From JAFARE01 sp963777285 (GTDB taxonomy: Bacteria > Chloroflexota > Dormibacteria > Aeolococcales > Aeolococcaceae), in assembly GCA_963777285.1 (NCBI GenBank), contig CAVZPR010000001.1, positions 1,240,001-1,304,000 of the forward strand: a stretch of 64,000 nucleotides of DNA, in the 5' to 3' direction. Below are positions 29,846 through 39,339 of this stretch, piece after piece. A model generated the notes under the pieces. It ran no database searches. It saw only the letters and a list, made by a program, of their open reading frames with translations, and was not told where the DNA came from. Position 1 is the first letter of the stretch, and the number at the start of each line of letters is the position of its first letter. Position numbers and translations under genes: made by a program.

Positions 29846-30346
29846 TTATGCCGGGGGTGTCTGGTAGCCGTAGACGAGGGTCGGTCCGCCATGGAAATCG
29901 ATGGTGCGCTCGACGGCGCCTCCCAGCTTCTCGGCGACGCGTTGCGAGGCCACGTTGTCGGGGCGGATGAGGCTGATCAGGTGCGCACCCCCCAGATGCC
30001 GGAAACCCTGCCGCAGCGCCTCCGCAGCGGCTTCGGTCGCGTAGCCCTTGCCCCAGTGCTGCGGTTCGATCACCCATCCGTTCTCGATGTCAGGCCATCC
30101 CTCGGGAAACCACAGCCCCACGCGGCCGATCATCTCACCGGTGTCCCTGAGCTCCAGCGCCCAGCGGCCGAAGCCCAGCAGCTGCCAGTGTCCCAGCAGC
30201 ATCGCCATGTGCCGCCAGGCGTCCTCGCGCGTGGTGTTGGGGTCGTGACCGAACGCCCGCGCCACGTCGGGGTGCGCCAGGATCCGCGCGTAGGTGTCGA
30301 GATCCGCCCGCCGGAACTGGCGCAGCCGCAGGCGATCCGTCTCCAC
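29846..30346 (-). CDS. GNAT N-acetyltransferase (RimJ/RimL-like)
   Basis: This 166-aa protein starts with METDRLRLRQFRRADLDTY, typical of the RimJ/RimL branch of GNATs. The acetyl-CoA pyrophosphate-binding motif is PQHWGKGYATEAAAEAL (Q/R-x-x-G-x-G/A), followed by RPDNVASQRVAEKLG. It may acetylate a protein N-terminus or a small amine. It lies 31 nt downstream of ppdK. Confidence 0.9.
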   Translation of the reverse strand: METDRLRLRQFRRADLDTYARILAHPDVARAFGHDPNTTREDAWRHMAMLLGHWQLLGFGRWALELRDTGEMIGRVGLWFPEGWPDIENGWVIEPQHWGKGYATEAAAEALRQGFRHLGGAHLISLIRPDNVASQRVAEKLGGAVERTIDFHGGPTLVYGYQTPPA

Positions 30347-30377
30347 CTCGCGCGGATAGCCCCCCGCGGCAGCGGTG

Positions 30378-33131
30378 TCAGCGATCGCGTTCCACCCGCA
30401 CCAGGCGCGCGTGAGCCGCGGCGAGTCGCGCGGCCGGCACGCGATACGGTGAGCAGGAGACGTAGTCGAGGTTGAGCTCCTCGCACAGGGCGATCGAGTC
30501 GGGGTCGCCGCCGTGCTCGCCGCAGATGCCCACGCTCAACGAGGGGCGCGTGCGCCGTCCCTCTTCGACGGCGATGCGCATGAGGCGGCCGACCCCGTCG
30601 CGGTCCAGGCTCTCGAAGGGGTTCTGCGGCAGGATCTTCTCCTCGACGTAGCGCAGCAGGAACTTGCCCTCGGCGTCGTCGCGCGAGACGCCGAACGTCG
30701 TCTGCGTCAGGTCGTTGGTGCCGAACGAGAAGAACTCCGCGCACTCTGCGATGCGGCCCGCGGTGAGCGCCGCGCGCGGCAGCTCGATCATGGTTCCCAC
30801 CTTGTAGTGCACGGTGGCGCGCGATCCTTGCAGCACCTCGCGCGCCGTGGCGTCGATCTGCTCGCGCGTGCGCCGCAGCTCTTCGAGCGTGCCCACCAGC
30901 GGCACCATGATCTCCGGCCGGACGTCGACGCGTTCCTTGCGCAAACGCAGCGCCGCTTCAATGATCGCGCGCGTCTGCATCTCGATGATCTCGGGGAACA
31001 ACAGGCCCAGCCGGCAGCCGCGAAGTCCCAGCATCGGGTTCTGCTCGTGCAGGTCGCGGACCGCGGCGAGGAGGCGCGCCTTCTCCCGCCACTCCGACTC
31101 GGGACGGCTCTGCGCCTGCGCTCGCGTCACCTCGACGAGCAGGTCTTCGAGTGACGGAAGGAACTCGTGCAGCGGCGGGTCGATGAGCCTGATGATCACC
31201 GGCAGGCCGCGCATCGCCTTGAGGATTCCGTAGAAGTCCTCGCGCTGGAACGGCAGGAGCTGGTCCAGCTCGCGGCGGCGCTCGGCCGCGTCGGGAGCCA
31301 GGATCATCCGCTGCACGATCGGCAGCCGGTTCTGCTCCATGAACATGTGCTCGGTGCGGCACAAGCCGATCCCCTGCGCGCCGAAGCCGCGGGCGCGGGT
31401 TGCGTCGTGCGGGTAGTCGCCGTTGGCCCACACCTCGAGACGACGGAACCCGTCCGCCCAGTCCAGGAGCTCGCGCAGCTCCGCGGACATCTCTGCCTCG
31501 AGCATGGGCACCTGTCCGGCGATCACGCGTCCGGTGCTCCCGTCGATGGTGAAGGGGTCACCCTCGTTGATCACGGTGCCGCCCGCTGTGAAGCGGCGCT
31601 TGACCAGGTCCACCTTCACCGACTCCGCTCCGGCCACGCAGGGCTTGCCCATGCCGCGCGCCACGACCGCGGCGTGCGACGTGCGGCCGCCACGCGAGGT
31701 GAGCACACCCTGCGCCGCGATCATGCCGTGCACGTCGTCGGGATTGGTTTCGATCCGCACCAGGATCACCTGCTCGCCGGCGTGCGCGCGGGCCTCGGCG
31801 CGGTCGGCGTCGAACACCGCCTTGCCATACGCCGCTCCCGGCGATGCCGCCAGCCCCGTGGCCAGCACCTGCACCGTGGCGCGCGGGTCGATGCGGCGGT
31901 GCAGCAGCTGATCGACCTGTGACGGCTCGACGCGCATCACCGCCTCGCGTTTGCCGATCAGGCGCTCGTGCACCATGTCGACCGCGATCTTCACCGCCGC
32001 CTCCGCGGTGCGCTTGCCGCTCCTGGTCTGCAGCATCCAGAGGCGAGACCGCTCGATGGTGAACTCCATGTCCTGCACGTCGCGGTAGTGACGCTCCAGC
32101 TTGTGCGCGATCTGCTCGAACCTTCGGTACGCGGCCGGCATGTCACGGGCCAGCTCGGCGATCGGCTTGGGCGTGCGGATGCCGGCGACCACGTCCTCAC
32201 CCTGCGCGTTGGTGAGGTACTCGCCGTACAGCACGCGCTCGCCCGTCGACGGATCGCGCGTGAACGCGACGCCGGTGCCCGAGTCGTCGCCCATGTTGCC
32301 GAACACCATCGACTGCACGTTGACCGCCGTGCCCAGGTCGTGCGGGATGCGGTTGAAGTTGCGATAGTCGATGGCCCGCTTGTTGTTCCAGGAGGAGAAC
32401 ACGGCGCCGATTGCGTCGCGCAGCTGCCGCAGCGGATCCTCGGGGAACTCGCCCTTCGCGTTGGCGCGGACGATGGAGCGGAATTCGTCGATCAGCTCCT
32501 GCAGCGCGGCCGGTTTCAGGTCGGCGTCGGTCTTGGCCCGGGCGCGTGCCTTCAGCCGGCCCAGCGCCTCCTCGAACAGCGCGCCGTCGATGCCCAGGAC
32601 GATCTTGCTGAACAGCTGGATGAAGCGGCGGTACGCGTCGAGCGCGAAGCGCCGGTCGCCGGTCAGCTCGGCCATCCCCTCGAGCGTCGTCGCGTTGAGG
32701 CCGAGGTTCAGCACCGTGTCCATCATTCCCGGCATGGAGAACTTGGCGCCGCTGCGCACGCTGACCAGCAGCGGGTTGCGCGCGTCTCCGAAGCTCTTGC
32801 CTGTCTGACGCTCCACCTTGCGCAGCGCGGTGGCCACCTGGTCCCACATCCCGTCGGGGAATCGCTGCCCGCGCTCGTAGAAGGCGTTGCACGCCTTGGT
32901 GGTGATGGTGAACCCCGGGGGGACCGGCAGCCCGGCACGGGTCATCTCGGCCACGCCGGCACCCTTGCCGCCCAGCAGGTCGCGCATCGAGGCGTCGCCC
33001 TCCTCGAACGCGTAGACCCACTTCTGGGTGCCTCTGCGACCGCGGGAGGTGCCGGCGGCGCTCTTCCCGCCCGGCGCGGCGCGCCTCGCTCGCTTGGCCG
33101 ATGGGGAACGACGGGTGGTGCCTACCGCCAC
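30378..33131 (-). CDS. ppdK: Pyruvate, phosphate dikinase
   Basis: PPDK interconverts pyruvate, ATP and Pi with PEP, AMP and PPi. The ATP-grasp region has KWVYAFEEGDAS and GGKGAGVAEM. The phosphohistidine site is GGRTSHAAVVARGMGKPC. The PEP-binding barrel includes GLCRTEHMF, and the C-terminal signature is FFSFGTNDLTQTTFG. GTG at 33131 gives a 917-aa protein with a basic N-terminal extension of about 35 residues before the normal start. The gene is divergent from the ThuA-fusion gene, with 76 nt between. Confidence 0.95.
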   Translation of the reverse strand: MAVGTTRRSPSAKRARRAAPGGKSAAGTSRGRRGTQKWVYAFEEGDASMRDLLGGKGAGVAEMTRAGLPVPPGFTITTKACNAFYERGQRFPDGMWDQVATALRKVERQTGKSFGDARNPLLVSVRSGAKFSMPGMMDTVLNLGLNATTLEGMAELTGDRRFALDAYRRFIQLFSKIVLGIDGALFEEALGRLKARARAKTDADLKPAALQELIDEFRSIVRANAKGEFPEDPLRQLRDAIGAVFSSWNNKRAIDYRNFNRIPHDLGTAVNVQSMVFGNMGDDSGTGVAFTRDPSTGERVLYGEYLTNAQGEDVVAGIRTPKPIAELARDMPAAYRRFEQIAHKLERHYRDVQDMEFTIERSRLWMLQTRSGKRTAEAAVKIAVDMVHERLIGKREAVMRVEPSQVDQLLHRRIDPRATVQVLATGLAASPGAAYGKAVFDADRAEARAHAGEQVILVRIETNPDDVHGMIAAQGVLTSRGGRTSHAAVVARGMGKPCVAGAESVKVDLVKRRFTAGGTVINEGDPFTIDGSTGRVIAGQVPMLEAEMSAELRELLDWADGFRRLEVWANGDYPHDATRARGFGAQGIGLCRTEHMFMEQNRLPIVQRMILAPDAAERRRELDQLLPFQREDFYGILKAMRGLPVIIRLIDPPLHEFLPSLEDLLVEVTRAQAQSRPESEWREKARLLAAVRDLHEQNPMLGLRGCRLGLLFPEIIEMQTRAIIEAALRLRKERVDVRPEIMVPLVGTLEELRRTREQIDATAREVLQGSRATVHYKVGTMIELPRAALTAGRIAECAEFFSFGTNDLTQTTFGVSRDDAEGKFLLRYVEEKILPQNPFESLDRDGVGRLMRIAVEEGRRTRPSLSVGICGEHGGDPDSIALCEELNLDYVSCSPYRVPAARLAAAHARLVRVERDR

Positions 33132-33207
33132 CGCGCGAGGGTAGCACCGGATGCCGGCGCGTCCGCGGCGGACGGCTGCGTGTCGGAGCCCGTAGGATGG
33201 CTGAGGC

Positions 33208-34872
33208 ATGGGACCCGAGGCGAGGGTGAAAGTCCTGATGCTGTGCGACCCGGAGCGTGCGCCGCACGCTCGCCCGCTGGCGGCGACGTTGCGGGCGTCG
33301 CCGGCGTTCGAGCTCGAGGAGACGGCTGAGCCGCAACGGCTGGTCGACCTGCGGGGGGTGGGCGCTGTGTACGCCGACTGGGGCTCCGGGCCGCTCACCG
33401 ACGCCCAGGCGCGCGCCCTTTCGGACTTCGTGCGCGACGGGGGCGGCGTGGTGGCGGTGGGCGCGACGCTCACGTCCTGGGCAACCACAGGCGCTGTGGT
33501 CGAGCTCGCGGGGTGGACGCCCGACGGACGCACGGTCGACAGCGAGCTGCTCGTCTCGCCGGCACACGAGTCGGCCCGCGGCTTTCGCGTTCGTGATCGC
33601 GTGCACCTGCTCTCCGAGCCACCCGCGGGATCCGAGCCGCTGCTGTTCGCGCCGTGGCGCTACCGCAGTCAGGTCATCGCGTACGACCGCCGCGCCGGCG
33701 ACGGGCACTTCGTGTACGTGGGGCTGGGGCACGACCCGGCGACCTATGGGCACGACTGGTTTCGCAACTTCGTTGTCGCGTCGCTGCGCCGCGCCGCGGA
33801 TGCCGGCGCCTCGCGGAGCACCGTCGGCGTCGGGCTGCTCGGTTACGGCGCCCTGGGCCCAGCCCACGCCGCCGCGCTGGGCGGCGTCGATGGGCTGAGT
33901 CTCGTCGCGGTGTGCGACCGCGACCCGGGACGGCGCGAAGCCGCGGCCGCGCAGCAGGTGTCTGTCGTCGAGACGGCTGAGGCGCTGCTGGCACGCGAGG
34001 ACGTCGACCTGGTGCTGGTTGCGCTGCCCCCGGTCGCGCACGCCGCGGCGGTCATGCAAGCGCTGGAAGCCGGCAAGCACGTGGTCTGCGAGAAGCCGTT
34101 CGCCCTGCGCGCCGCCGACTGCGACCGGATGATCCACGCCGCCGCTTCGCGCGATCTGCTCCTGACCGTGTTCCAGAACCGGCGCTGGGATCCCGACTTC
34201 GTGGCTGCGCGCGATGTGCTCCGGTCGGGCGCGATCGGCGCGCCCTTCTACATGGAGTCGTTCGTCGGCGGCCACGCCCACCCGTGCAGCTACTGGCACA
34301 GCCACGAACCCATCTCCGGGGGCGCGATCTTCGACTGGGGGTCGCACTACGTCGACTGGATCCTGCAGCTGTTCGACGCCCGCGTCGCCGCGGTGCGCTG
34401 CGTGACGCACAAGCGCGTGTGGCACGACGTCACCAACGCCGACCACACCACGCTCGAGATCGTGTTCGACGGCGGGCAGCAGGCATTCTTCATCCACTCC
34501 GACGTCTCCGCCGCGGCCAAGCCGAAGTGGTACGTGCTCGGCACGGAAGGCGCGCTGGTCGGGGACTGGCGCCATACCACGGAGCGCGTGCGCGGACCGG
34601 ACGGCGAGATCGACGAGCGCCGCGTCCTGCCCACCGACCTGCCTGCGCGCGTGTCCGTGCTGCGGCCGGACGGCGAGGGCGGCTCGCACCGCGAAGTCCT
34701 CTCCCTGCCGCGCCGCGACCGCGCTGCGTTCTACCGCAACCTGGTCGGACACCTGCGCCACGGCGAGCCCATCGCCGTCGCCGCCGACGACGCGCGGCGC
34801 AACGTCGCCGTGATGGAGGCAGCCACCACGTCGGCTTCTCGCGGCGGCGCGCTTGTCGCCCTCTCGGTCTGA
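33208..34872 (+). CDS. ThuA-like domain fused to Gfo/Idh/MocA oxidoreductase
   Basis: This 554-aa protein has two parts. Residues 1-210 resemble a ThuA-type (class I glutamine-amidotransferase-like) domain: FVRDGGGVVAVGAT, then YVGLGHDPATYGHDWFRNFV. Residues 215-554 are an NAD(P)-dependent sugar oxidoreductase with the Rossmann motif GLLGYGALGPAH, EKPFALRA at the active-site Lys, and the C-terminal MocA domain. ThuA and Gfo/Idh/MocA genes are often neighbours in sugar catabolism, so the fusion makes functional sense. The sugar is unknown. Confidence 0.85.
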   Translation: MGPEARVKVLMLCDPERAPHARPLAATLRASPAFELEETAEPQRLVDLRGVGAVYADWGSGPLTDAQARALSDFVRDGGGVVAVGATLTSWATTGAVVELAGWTPDGRTVDSELLVSPAHESARGFRVRDRVHLLSEPPAGSEPLLFAPWRYRSQVIAYDRRAGDGHFVYVGLGHDPATYGHDWFRNFVVASLRRAADAGASRSTVGVGLLGYGALGPAHAAALGGVDGLSLVAVCDRDPGRREAAAAQQVSVVETAEALLAREDVDLVLVALPPVAHAAAVMQALEAGKHVVCEKPFALRAADCDRMIHAAASRDLLLTVFQNRRWDPDFVAARDVLRSGAIGAPFYMESFVGGHAHPCSYWHSHEPISGGAIFDWGSHYVDWILQLFDARVAAVRCVTHKRVWHDVTNADHTTLEIVFDGGQQAFFIHSDVSAAAKPKWYVLGTEGALVGDWRHTTERVRGPDGEIDERRVLPTDLPARVSVLRPDGEGGSHREVLSLPRRDRAAFYRNLVGHLRHGEPIAVAADDARRNVAVMEAATTSASRGGALVALSV

Positions 34873-34889
34873 ACGCGCGCCCACAACGC

Positions 34890-35786
34890 ATGCCCGACCG
34901 GCTGCGCTTCGGAATCCTCGGCGCTGCATGGATAGCGGACCGCGCAATCCTGCCTGCGATGCAGGCGGCGAGCAATGCGATGCCCACGGCGATCGCCAGC
35001 CGGGACCCGGCACGGGCGCGCGCCATGGGCGCACGCCACGGGGTCGCCGTGGCCCACGAGACCTACGACGCCCTGCTGGCCGACTCTGACGTCGACGCGG
35101 TGTACATCGGGTTGGTCAACAGCGCGCACCACGAGTGGGCCGTGCGCGCCTTGCGGGCCGGCAAACACGTCCTCTGCGAGAAACCGCTGGCGCTGACGGG
35201 CGCCGAGGCGCGCGCCATGGCGGCCGCCGCCGGCGGCGCCAATCGCGTGCTGATGGAGGCGCTGATGTATCGCTTCCATCCGCGCATGCGCGCCCTCGCC
35301 GGGAGCGCGCGCGACGTCCGCTTTGCGCACGCCGCGTTCTCGTTCCGCCTCGCCGCCGCGGACAACTACCGGCGCGACGCGGCTTTGGGCGGCGGCGCGC
35401 TGCTCGACGTCGGCTGCTACACGCTCGATGCGGTGCGCTGGCTGCTGGGTGAAGCGACACAGGTGCGCGCGGTGATGGAACACCGCGACGGCGTCGACGT
35501 CAGCGTCGCGGCGTCGCTGGGCTTCGCCGGCGGCGCCGAGGCGACGACGTGGGCCAGCTTCGAGGCACCCGAACACCAGGTGCTCGAGGTGGTCTGCGGC
35601 GACGTGGTGCGCCGCGTGGAGACGCCGTTCACCGCGTGGCGCGACCCCGACGATCCGTACCAGCTGATGATCGAGGCGTTCGCCGACGCGGTGCTGTCAG
35701 GGTCTCCGCCACCGCGACCGCTGGCCGACTCGATCGCCACCGCCGACCTGGTCGACCGGGTGCGCGCCGCCGCCGCGGCAGCCTGA
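34890..35786 (+). CDS. Gfo/Idh/MocA family oxidoreductase
   Basis: This 298-aa NAD(P)-dependent dehydrogenase has Rossmann motif FGILGAAWIADRAI, HVLCEKPLAL with the conserved catalytic Lys-Pro, and GGGALLDVGCYTLDAVRWLL. The ATG at 34890 is 18 nt after the upstream fusion gene, so the two are a likely operon acting on the same sugar or cyclitol. The substrate cannot be read from sequence. Confidence 0.9.
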   Translation: MPDRLRFGILGAAWIADRAILPAMQAASNAMPTAIASRDPARARAMGARHGVAVAHETYDALLADSDVDAVYIGLVNSAHHEWAVRALRAGKHVLCEKPLALTGAEARAMAAAAGGANRVLMEALMYRFHPRMRALAGSARDVRFAHAAFSFRLAAADNYRRDAALGGGALLDVGCYTLDAVRWLLGEATQVRAVMEHRDGVDVSVAASLGFAGGAEATTWASFEAPEHQVLEVVCGDVVRRVETPFTAWRDPDDPYQLMIEAFADAVLSGSPPPRPLADSIATADLVDRVRAAAAAA

Positions 35787-35796
35787 ATTCGCGTCG

Positions 35797-37194
35797 CTAC
35801 GGAGCATCGCCGGAACGGGCGCGGGTCTCGGCGCGCTGTCGCGACGCCGCAAGCTGGTCGTGCAGGGCCTGCTCCAGGCCGTCCAGCGGCACGCGCACCT
35901 GGGTCATCCCGTCGCGCTCGCGGATGGTCACCGCATCGTCGTTGAGCGACTCGAAGTCGAAGGTCACCGCCAGGGGCGTGCCGATCTCGTCCTGCCGCCG
36001 GTAGCGGCGTCCGATCGACTGCGTCTCGTCGTACTCGGTGGCGAAGCGGCGGCGCAGGTCGTGCTCGATGCGGCGCGCGGGCTCCGTGAGCTCGGCCTTC
36101 TTCGACAGCGGCAGCACCGCCGTCTGCACCGGCGCGACGTCCGGGTGCAGGCGCAGCACGACGCGCCGTTCGCCGCGCACCTCCTCGTCGTCGTATGCGT
36201 CGACCAGGAGCGCGATGAATATCCGGTCCACGCTGACCGCAGGTTCGATGACGTATGGCAGGTAGCGCTCGTTCGACTGCGTGTCGAAGTACGTCAGGTC
36301 ACGACCGCTGTGTTGCATGTGCGTCCTGAGGTCGTAGTCGGTGCGGTCGGCCACGCCTTCGAGCTCCGACCAGCCGAAGGGAAAGCTGTACTCGATGTCG
36401 CTCGTCGCGGTGCTGTAGTGCGACAGCTCCTCCGCCTCGTGGGCGCGCAGCCGCAGCATCGAGCGGCGCACTCCCATGACGTCGATGTGCCATGCGAATC
36501 GCTGCTCGCACCAGTATTCGTGCCACTTCCGGTCGGTGCCGGGCTTGCAGAACCACTCCATCTCCATCAGCTCGAACTCGCGCAGCCTGAAGACGAAGTT
36601 CCCCGGCGAGATCTCGTTGCGGAACCCCTTGCCCATCTGCGCGATGCCGAAGGGAAGCCGCCGCCGCGTGGCGTTGAGCACGCTGGAGAAGTCGACGAAC
36701 ATCCCCTGCGCCGTCTCGGGGCGCAGCCACACCTGCGCCGCCGCCTCCTCCACCGGCCCGACGAACGTCTTGAACATCAGGTTGAACTGCCGGGCCGGTG
36801 TGAGCGGCCCTCCGCATTCGGGGCAGCCGGGCGCGTCCTCGGGCTTGCCCCGGGCCACGCGCTCCGCGCCGAGGTGGTCCGCCCGCCAGCGCTTGCGGCA
36901 CTTCCCGGTGCAGTCGACGAGCGGGTCGGTGAAGCTCTGCACGTGGCCGCTCGCCTCCCACACCTTGGGATTCATGAGCACGGCCGTCTCGATGCCCTCC
37001 ACGTCGTCGCGAAGGTCGACCACGTGCCGCCACCAGAGCTCGCGGATGTTGCGTCGCAGGCGCACGCCCAGAGGGCCGAAGTCGTACACGGCGTTGAGCC
37101 CGCCGTAGATCTCGCTCGACGGGAAGACGAAGCCCCGCTGCTTGCAGAGCGAGACCAGCCGCTCGATCAGGTCGGCCGGCGGCGCGTCGGGCAC
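35797..37194 (-). CDS. glyQS: Glycyl-tRNA synthetase (single-chain alpha2 type)
   Basis: This 465-aa class II synthetase charges tRNA-Gly. The N-terminal motif is GFVFPSSEIYGGLNAVYDFG. The class II motif 2 region is FRNEISPGNFVFRLREFE, a Cys-rich zinc insertion (CTGKCRKRW, CPECGG) lies between, and the anticodon-binding domain is at the C-terminus. This is the eukaryote/archaea-like homodimer rather than the alpha2beta2 enzyme. It lies directly downstream of recO on the minus strand. Confidence 0.95.
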   Translation of the reverse strand: MPDAPPADLIERLVSLCKQRGFVFPSSEIYGGLNAVYDFGPLGVRLRRNIRELWWRHVVDLRDDVEGIETAVLMNPKVWEASGHVQSFTDPLVDCTGKCRKRWRADHLGAERVARGKPEDAPGCPECGGPLTPARQFNLMFKTFVGPVEEAAAQVWLRPETAQGMFVDFSSVLNATRRRLPFGIAQMGKGFRNEISPGNFVFRLREFELMEMEWFCKPGTDRKWHEYWCEQRFAWHIDVMGVRRSMLRLRAHEAEELSHYSTATSDIEYSFPFGWSELEGVADRTDYDLRTHMQHSGRDLTYFDTQSNERYLPYVIEPAVSVDRIFIALLVDAYDDEEVRGERRVVLRLHPDVAPVQTAVLPLSKKAELTEPARRIEHDLRRRFATEYDETQSIGRRYRRQDEIGTPLAVTFDFESLNDDAVTIRERDGMTQVRVPLDGLEQALHDQLAASRQRAETRARSGDAP

Positions 37195-37200
37195 GGCGCG

Positions 37201-37974
37201 TCAGTGTAGCTGCGCGGTGACGTCGCGACGCTCGATCGCGCGCAGCACCTCGAACGAGCGAAGGCGGCGGTCGAGATGGTGCGCCAGCTCGCCCTCGGTG
37301 ACACGCTCCAGCACGTCCACGGTCCCGGCGTCGAGGCGAAGTCGCGCCCACAGGGAGGCGTCGCCCGACGCGGCGACGCGCAGCACCTTGATGACGCGCA
37401 CCGCGCAGTCGACCCCGCCGGCGTCCCCCGGCGCGCAGCGCGCGCACAGGAGGCCTCCGCCTGCCGCACTGAAGCGCGCGCTCTGCTCTCCCAGGCGCCG
37501 CTCACAGGTCACGCATTCGTACAGCTGCGGGGCGTAGCCGAGGCGCTCCATCATGCGGCGCGCGAACCAGACCACGGCGGTGCGCGGGTCGTGCGCGGCG
37601 TCGGCGCACGAGGTCAGCGCCTCGGCCACCAGCGCGTAGATGTCGCCGTCGGCGTGGTGGCCTTCGAGCACGCGGTCGGCGAGCTCCGCGCAGACCGCGG
37701 CGCACGCGGCGCGCCGAGCGTCACCGCGCGGCGCCACCTGCGCCACCGGCACCGCCTGCGTGAGCACATCCAGCTCGCCGCGTCCGCGCGCCAGCTGCAT
37801 GTGGCTGCGCACGAAGAGGTCGGTGCGGGACGCCAGGCGGCTCTGTGGCCGTCGCACCCCGCGCGCCATGACGCCGATCTTGCCGTGGTCGCGGGTGAGC
37901 ACCGTGAGGATGCGATCCGCCTCGCCGTAGTCGACACGGCGCAGCACGATTCCCTCGTCGGTGTACGTCGACAT
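37201..37974 (-). CDS. recO: DNA repair protein RecO
   Basis: This 257-aa RecO is the RecFOR mediator that loads RecA on SSB-coated DNA. The N-terminal OB-fold starts MSTYTDEGIVLRRVDYGEAD, with ILTVLTRDHGKIGVMARGVR. The C-terminal zinc site has CVTCERRLG and CARCAPG. It is the gene between the CBS-domain membrane protein and glyQS, 6 nt before the latter. Confidence 0.93.
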   Translation of the reverse strand: MSTYTDEGIVLRRVDYGEADRILTVLTRDHGKIGVMARGVRRPQSRLASRTDLFVRSHMQLARGRGELDVLTQAVPVAQVAPRGDARRAACAAVCAELADRVLEGHHADGDIYALVAEALTSCADAAHDPRTAVVWFARRMMERLGYAPQLYECVTCERRLGEQSARFSAAGGGLLCARCAPGDAGGVDCAVRVIKVLRVAASGDASLWARLRLDAGTVDVLERVTEGELAHHLDRRLRSFEVLRAIERRDVTAQLH

Positions 37975-37988
37975 GCGCCTCGCCGCGT

Positions 37989-39308
37989 TCAGGACGTGGC
38001 GGCGTGGCCGACGTCGTCCGGGCTGAGCTCCATCACCTGGCCGTCGCGGCCGTTCTCCACCACGAAGGCGTGGGAACTCGTGATGCGCACGGTCTGGATG
38101 CGCTGCCGGCGCACCTCCTCCACCACCAGCGTCGCGTCAGCCAGCTGCAATGTCGCCCCCGCTTTGGGGATCTCCCCGAGGCGCTCGTAGACGAGGCCGC
38201 CGACGGAGTCCGCCTCGACCTCGCCGACGTCGATGTTGAGCAGCTCCTTCACGTCGTCGATGGGGAACCGGCCGTTGAGCAGCACCTCGTGGTCGCTCAG
38301 AAACTGCACCTCCTCCGGCTCACCGGTGTCGTACTCGTCGCGTATCGGCCCGACGATCTCCTCCATCAGGTCCTCGAAGGTGACGATGCCCGCCGTGCCG
38401 CCGTGCTCGTCCACCACGACCGCGATGTGCACCTTGCGCTTCATCTCGCTGAGCAGCTCACCGACGTGCTTCGCTTCGGGCGTGAAGAAGGGCTCACGCC
38501 CCAGATCGCGCACCGGACGCTTGTCGTCACCCCGCACACCCTGACGCAGAAGGTCCTTGGCGTAGATGACCCCCACGATGTTGTCGATGTTGTCCTCGTA
38601 GATCGGGATCCGCGAATGGCCGCTGTCCATGATCAGCTGCACCACGTCACCGACCGGCGTGCTCGCCTCGGTGGCCACCACGTCGACGCGCGGGACCATC
38701 ACCTCGTGCACCGCCTTGTCGGTCATCTCCAGGATGCCGGCGATCATCTGCCGCTCCTCCTGCTCGACGACGCCTTGCTGCGCACCCATGTGCACCAGCA
38801 GCATCAGCTCCTCCTCGGTGACGAACGGCCCGGTAACACCGCGTCCGGGCGTGGCCACGCGCACCAGCAGCCGGCTGAACGCGGTGAGGCCGCCGACCAG
38901 AGGGCGGAGGAGCAGCGTCACCAGCGACACCGGCCGTGCCAGCACCAGCGCGAAGCCCTCGTTGAAGCGCAGCGCCAGCGACTTGGGCGCGATCTCGCAG
39001 AAGATCAGGACGAAGACGGAGAGCACGATCGCGCCCAGCACCTGCGGCAGCGAGTGCAGATACGTGTCGATCAGCACCGCGGTGGCGGTCGACGCCAGGA
39101 TCACCGCGGATGTGTTGAGGCTGAGGATGGTGGTGAGGTACGCGTTGGGGTCGTTGTGCAGCCGCACCACGATGCGGGCGCGCCGGTTGCCGTTCTCGGC
39201 GAGACTGCGCATGCGCAGACGGCTCACGCTGGTGAGGGTGGTCTCGGCGGCCGCGGCGAACGCCGCCACCACCAATCCGACCACCAGGAGAACGATGAGC
39301 GGGGTCAC
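37989..39308 (-). CDS. CNNM/CorC-type membrane protein (DUF21, CBS pair, CorC_HlyC)
   Basis: This 439-aa integral membrane protein has an N-terminal DUF21 domain with about four helices. A CBS-domain pair follows (VMVPRVDVVATEAST, then DSGHSRIPIYEDNIDNIVGV). The C-terminal CorC_HlyC domain includes VDEHGGTAGIVTFEDLMEE. Homologues take part in Mg2+/Co2+ efflux; the old name hemolysin is misleading. It is 14 nt upstream of recO on the same strand. Confidence 0.92.
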   Translation of the reverse strand: MTPLIVLLVVGLVVAAFAAAAETTLTSVSRLRMRSLAENGNRRARIVVRLHNDPNAYLTTILSLNTSAVILASTATAVLIDTYLHSLPQVLGAIVLSVFVLIFCEIAPKSLALRFNEGFALVLARPVSLVTLLLRPLVGGLTAFSRLLVRVATPGRGVTGPFVTEEELMLLVHMGAQQGVVEQEERQMIAGILEMTDKAVHEVMVPRVDVVATEASTPVGDVVQLIMDSGHSRIPIYEDNIDNIVGVIYAKDLLRQGVRGDDKRPVRDLGREPFFTPEAKHVGELLSEMKRKVHIAVVVDEHGGTAGIVTFEDLMEEIVGPIRDEYDTGEPEEVQFLSDHEVLLNGRFPIDDVKELLNIDVGEVEADSVGGLVYERLGEIPKAGATLQLADATLVVEEVRRQRIQTVRITSSHAFVVENGRDGQVMELSPDDVGHAATS

Positions 39309-39339
39309 CGGCGGCGGACCGGCGGAGGCTCTGACCCGC

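Noticed and set aside
32197..35034. A 945-codon minus-strand open frame across the ppdK start and the two oxidoreductases
   Set aside because: It shows no domain and overlaps well-supported genes on both strands; an artefact of codon bias.
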